From an uncultured Christensenellaceae bacterium (lineage in GTDB: Bacteria; Bacillota; Clostridia; Christensenellales; UBA1242): a stretch of 8,646 nt of DNA. A model generated the notes under the pieces. It saw nothing but the letters and a program-made list of their open reading frames with translations, had not been told where the DNA came from and made no database searches. The first letter of the stretch is position 1, and each line of letters begins with the position of its first letter. Location of the stretch: NCBI GenBank assembly GCA_910587225.1, contig CAJULT010000026.1, positions 1-8,646 on the forward strand, read 5' to 3'. The translations under genes and the position numbers were made by a program. Below, in pieces: positions 7,021 to 8,646 of this stretch.

Positions 7021-7060
7021 GGGTATTATTTACCCATTTCGCGCGAAGTTAGGGTAAATA
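7021..7060. promoter_or_regulatory. Nested inverted repeats, candidate XRE operator
   Basis: TATTTACCC (7027-7035) and GGGTAAATA (7052-7060) are exact 9-bp inverted repeats. The 16 bases between them contain a perfect 10-bp palindrome, TTCGCGCGAA (7038-7047), almost concentric with the outer pair. A further half-site, GGGTA at 7021-7025, makes a GGGTA-N5-TACCC dyad with the left arm. The block sits between the divergent ABC gene and XRE operon, 31 bases upstream of the first XRE start codon. Binding by the XRE proteins is an inference. In RNA the same block could form a hairpin. I could not place a convincing plus-strand promoter here. Confidence 0.65.
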
Positions 7061-7090
7061 TGGCACAATTTTAGGTATATGGAGATGAAA

Positions 7091-7297
7091 ATGAAAGATT
7101 ATTTAAAACGAATCGTCGAGCTGAGAAAAGAGAACTCCTACACGCAGCAATTTGTTGCAGATTTCCTAAAAATCGATAGGTCTAATTACAGCAAGTATGA
7201 GCGTGGCAAACTAGAACTTAGCGCCGAAATGATAATCGCACTAACTAAACTTTATCATGTTTCAGCTGACTATATTTTAGGCTTGACAGATTTTTAA
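7091..7297 (+). CDS. XRE-family transcriptional regulator, 68 aa
   Basis: Single-domain XRE/Cro-CI-type DNA-binding protein. The helix-turn-helix is typical: YTQQFVADFLKIDRSNYSKYERGK, with TQQFVADFL as the first helix, DRSNYSKYE as the recognition helix, and the RGKLELS segment that usually follows. It ends in the S-A-D-Y-I-L-G-L signature of phage-repressor-like regulators. Three in-frame ATGs lie at 7079, 7085 and 7091. I chose 7091 because GGAG at 7081-7084 gives a 6-nt spacing; 7079 would overlap that site and add only four residues. It is the first gene of a plus-strand operon, 15 nt ahead of the tandem-XRE gene, and its nearest upstream DNA is the nested-palindrome operator candidate. 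Autoregulation and control of the divergent ABC gene are therefore likely but unproven. Confidence 0.87.
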   Translation: MKDYLKRIVELRKENSYTQQFVADFLKIDRSNYSKYERGKLELSAEMIIALTKLYHVSADYILGLTDF

Positions 7298-7312
7298 ATT
7301 ACGAGGCAACTG

Positions 7313-7753
7313 ATGAAAAATAACTTTAAAGATATATTGCTAGATTTAATAGATGAAAACGGAACGTCTATAAGTGAGCTTAGTAAACTACTTGACATTG
7401 ACGACTCTAATTTATATGATTATAAAAATCATGGTGCTATTCCAAATGTGGATTTTGCTAACAGACTAGCAAACTATTTTGGCTGCTCTCTTGACTATTT
7501 GTTTGGTCTTGATGAGAACTTTAAAGAAGTTAAGCCTGCCAAGGTAGAGCCTACCCTTTTCTTTCCTAGATATTTAAGGTTGCTTGAAGAAAACAAAATT
7601 TCTCATTATAAATTTTGTAAGAATGCCTCAGTTAATACTTCCAGCCTTTGGCTTTGGAAGAAAGGTAGTCTGCCTAAAATGGAGACTCTGATAAAAATCG
7701 CAACATACTTTGGAGTAAGCATCGACTATTTAGTGGGTAGAAGTGATGACTAA
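7313..7753 (+). CDS. Tandem double-XRE DNA-binding protein
   Basis: 146-aa protein built from two complete XRE helix-turn-helix domains. Domain 1 (about residues 5-66) has TSISELSKLLDIDDSNLYDYKN and ends LANYFGCSLDYLFGL. Domain 2 (about 86-144) has ISHYKFCKNASVNTSSLWLWKKG and ends IATYFGVSIDYLVGR. A short linker containing EVKPAKVEP joins them. The two halves and the preceding 68-aa protein share the same C-terminal signature, which suggests duplication and fusion of a single-domain ancestor. One chain could occupy both halves of a dyad, or the second domain may have become a protein-interaction module. Most single XRE proteins dimerise instead. A GAGG site lies 6 nt before the ATG. It starts 15 nt after the upstream gene and overlaps the next gene by 8 bases. 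No catalytic or ligand-binding domain is visible. Confidence 0.87.
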   Translation: MKNNFKDILLDLIDENGTSISELSKLLDIDDSNLYDYKNHGAIPNVDFANRLANYFGCSLDYLFGLDENFKEVKPAKVEPTLFFPRYLRLLEENKISHYKFCKNASVNTSSLWLWKKGSLPKMETLIKIATYFGVSIDYLVGRSDD

Positions 7754-8366
7754 GAAAATTAAGACAATCATAACTGCAATCGTAGCTTTGCTAATTGTCA
7801 TAGCAGTTATTATAGGGCTTGCAATTTCCGGTCAGTTTTCGAGTAAGAAACTGACATTTTCTTTTAACGGCAATATTGATCTTTTCGTAGGTGACACCGT
7901 CAACATAAATTATACTTGTAATTTTGATGACGCTGAAATTGTGTTTTCTGTTAATGATCCAGCTGTTGCGAAAGTTGTTGGTAAGAAGATAATTGCTCTT
8001 AAAACTGGTAGCACAAAATTGCAAGCAACCGCATCTTACAAAAGTGAAACAGTTTATAGCGAATGTACGATTACCGTTCTATCTAATCCGAAACCAAGTT
8101 ATGTAGTGAATCTTGAAATCGATGGCGATGATTATCTAGTCGGTAACAATATTTATTCTAGCGGTAAAACTTTCTTTAATATCACTCTTTCTCTGGGTGA
8201 TAATATTCTTGAAAGTTATCCGACTGTTTCTGCTAGTGATGGCATAACTGTTCGTAAAGATTTTTCTAGATATTTGCTTACGGCAACATGTGACGGCTAT
8301 GTAACTTTCCACTTCCCTGAATATGATGTAACAGTCACTTATTATATTTTTATAAGACAAAGTTGA
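7746..8366 (+). CDS. Membrane-anchored protein with a bacterial Ig-like (Big_2) domain
   Basis: 206-aa protein with a short basic N-terminus and one hydrophobic segment (about residues 7-28), with no signal-peptidase or lipobox motif. It should be a single-pass protein with the bulk outside. Residues about 37-112 match the group 2 bacterial Ig-like pattern: a VGDTVNINY strand, a SVNDPAVAKVVGKKIIALKTGSTKLQA core, and a closing CTITVL strand. Residues about 118-206 are beta-rich and may be a second, divergent Ig-like domain. No enzyme motif is visible. The ATG at 7746 lies within the end of the tandem-XRE gene (ATGACTAA, 8-base overlap), indicating coupling; a GTG at 7743 is the alternative start, and neither has a strong ribosome binding site. 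Its operon position suggests an envelope partner, sensor or target of the XRE regulators, but that is inference. No convincing terminator follows. Confidence 0.8.
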   Translation: MTKKIKTIITAIVALLIVIAVIIGLAISGQFSSKKLTFSFNGNIDLFVGDTVNINYTCNFDDAEIVFSVNDPAVAKVVGKKIIALKTGSTKLQATASYKSETVYSECTITVLSNPKPSYVVNLEIDGDDYLVGNNIYSSGKTFFNITLSLGDNILESYPTVSASDGITVRKDFSRYLLTATCDGYVTFHFPEYDVTVTYYIFIRQS

Positions 8367-8384
8367 AAAATTTTGAAAAAATGG

Positions 8385-8413
8385 TTGACTTAGAGCTTAA
8401 ATACATGTATACT
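8385..8413 (+). promoter_or_regulatory. Strong sigma-A-type promoter of the tRNA-Ile region
   Basis: TTGACT (8385-8390, 5/6) and TATACT (8408-8413, 5/6) are separated by exactly 17 nt. Initiation is expected near 8420, about 77 bases upstream of the first tRNA-like sequence. The promoter starts only 18 bases after the Ig-like gene ends. Confidence 0.75.
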
Positions 8414-8419
8414 TTTAAT

Positions 8420-8491
8420 GCGTTAATAAAAGAAGCAAACTTTTTCTCATATAAAATCCCTCTTTTGAGATATACATACGCTTCTTGACGC
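8420..8491 (+). other. Structured leader upstream of the tRNA-Ile-like sequence
   Basis: GCGT (8420-8423) pairs with ACGC (8488-8491), and AAGAAGC (8430-8436) pairs with GCTTCTT (8480-8486). Together they enclose an inner TCTCA/TGAGA hairpin (8445-8449 and 8466-8470). A competing short hairpin, AAAAG/CTTTT (8428-8432 and 8440-8444), is also possible. The element begins at the predicted transcription start. It could be a processing signal or an uncharacterised leader RNA; the pairings are visible, but no known family is recognised. Confidence 0.4.
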
Positions 8492-8496
8492 AATAT

Positions 8497-8580
8497 AGGC
8501 TTGTAGCTCAGTCGGTTAGAGCACTACCCTGATAAGGTAATTTAGGGTCGGAGACGCAAGGTCAGAACTTGCCATGTCAA
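8497..8580 (+). tRNA. Aberrant tRNA-Ile(GAU)-like gene or pseudogene
   Basis: The 5' half is canonical: AGGCTTG acceptor strand, TA, the GCTC/GAGC D-arm, and an anticodon loop CTGATAA with GAT at 8531-8533. The anticodon stem has 4 of 5 pairs. The 3' half departs from normal. The variable region is 15 nt (8541-8555) instead of about 5 and can form a GTC-GGA-GAC mini-stem. The T-stem (GCAAG/CTTGC, 8556-8572) is perfect, but the loop is GTCAGAA, lacking T54 and A58. The acceptor stem pairs at 5 of 7 positions including one G-U, and the bases after position 73 read ACA rather than CCA. It could be a decaying copy, a tRNA-derived RNA, or a variant tRNA. I consider a pseudogene most likely, although the retained pairing is notable. 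Confidence 0.55.
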
Positions 8581-8596
8581 ACACAATTTAATACGA

Positions 8597-8646
8597 TGGG
8601 ATGTAGCTCAGTCGGTTAGAGCACCACCCTGATAAGGTGGGGGTCG
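8597..8646 (+). tRNA. trnI: tRNA-Ile(GAU), truncated by the window end
   Basis: The first 50 bases of a normal tRNA are present: acceptor strand TGGGATG, TA, D-arm GCTC/GAGC with an AGTCGGTTA loop, perfect anticodon stem CCACC/GGTGG, loop CTGATAA with anticodon GAT (8631-8633), and a regular GGGTC variable region. The T-arm and acceptor 3' strand lie beyond the window. GAT reads the isoleucine codons ATC and ATT. It shares the promoter at 8385-8413 unless another lies in the 16-base gap after the first copy. Confidence 0.9.

Noticed and set aside
7000..7080. Plus-strand promoter for the XRE operon
   Set aside because: TATTAT (7024-7029) and CACAAT (7064-7069) could be -10 boxes, but neither has a recognisable -35 at 16-18 nt.
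8367..8384. Terminator after the Ig-like protein gene
   Set aside because: The sequence is A/T-rich with A-runs but has no GC-containing stem followed by a T-run, so none is called. Read-through into the tRNA region is possible.
8497..8646. Attachment-site duplication from integration into tRNA-Ile
   Set aside because: Integrases normally duplicate the 3' end of a tRNA gene. Here the 5' halves are repeated, only 100 bp apart, with no integrase or cargo between them.

Overview
This AT-rich window looks like the chromosome of a low-GC Gram-positive bacterium (Bacillota, probably a Clostridia-like lineage). The inference rests on strong AGGAGG-type ribosome binding sites, TTGACA/TATAAT-type promoters, short U-tailed terminators that often share bases with the stop codon, an ABC ATPase-permease fusion, a lipobox lipoprotein, and a GatB/YqeY protein. 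No 16S rRNA or other decisive taxonomic marker is present, so the assignment is tentative.

Positions 1-190 are non-coding and rich in inverted repeats: a perfect 29-nt palindrome, AGTGAAAA-type motifs in both orientations, and two hairpin terminators. Three separate minus-strand transcription units follow. The first is a beta-propeller-like lipoprotein (190-1551) with its own TTGACA promoter. The second is a two-gene operon, yqeY (2336-2758) then a calcineurin-like metallophosphoesterase (1635-2336), coupled by a TAGTG stop/start overlap. The third is alanine racemase (2819-3847), which supplies D-alanine for peptidoglycan. A 76-aa XRE-type regulator (3938-4168, plus strand) is divergent from alr. 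It meets the next minus-strand gene at a bidirectional terminator.

The second half is the more distinctive part. A MacB/FtsX-like ABC transporter with ATPase and permease in one 895-aa chain (4203-6890, minus) is divergent from a plus-strand operon of three genes: a 68-aa XRE regulator, a 146-aa protein made of two XRE domains in tandem, and a membrane-anchored protein with a bacterial Ig-like (Big_2) domain. The shared intergenic region carries nested inverted repeats (TATTTACCC-N16-GGGTAAATA around TTCGCGCGAA). These are a good candidate operator for the XRE proteins and suggest a self-contained, regulated envelope/export module. The function of the module is not established by the sequence.

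The right end carries a near-consensus promoter, a structured leader, an aberrant tRNA-Ile(GAU)-like gene with a 15-nt variable region, and 100 bp later a normal-looking tRNA-Ile(GAU) that is cut off by the window end.
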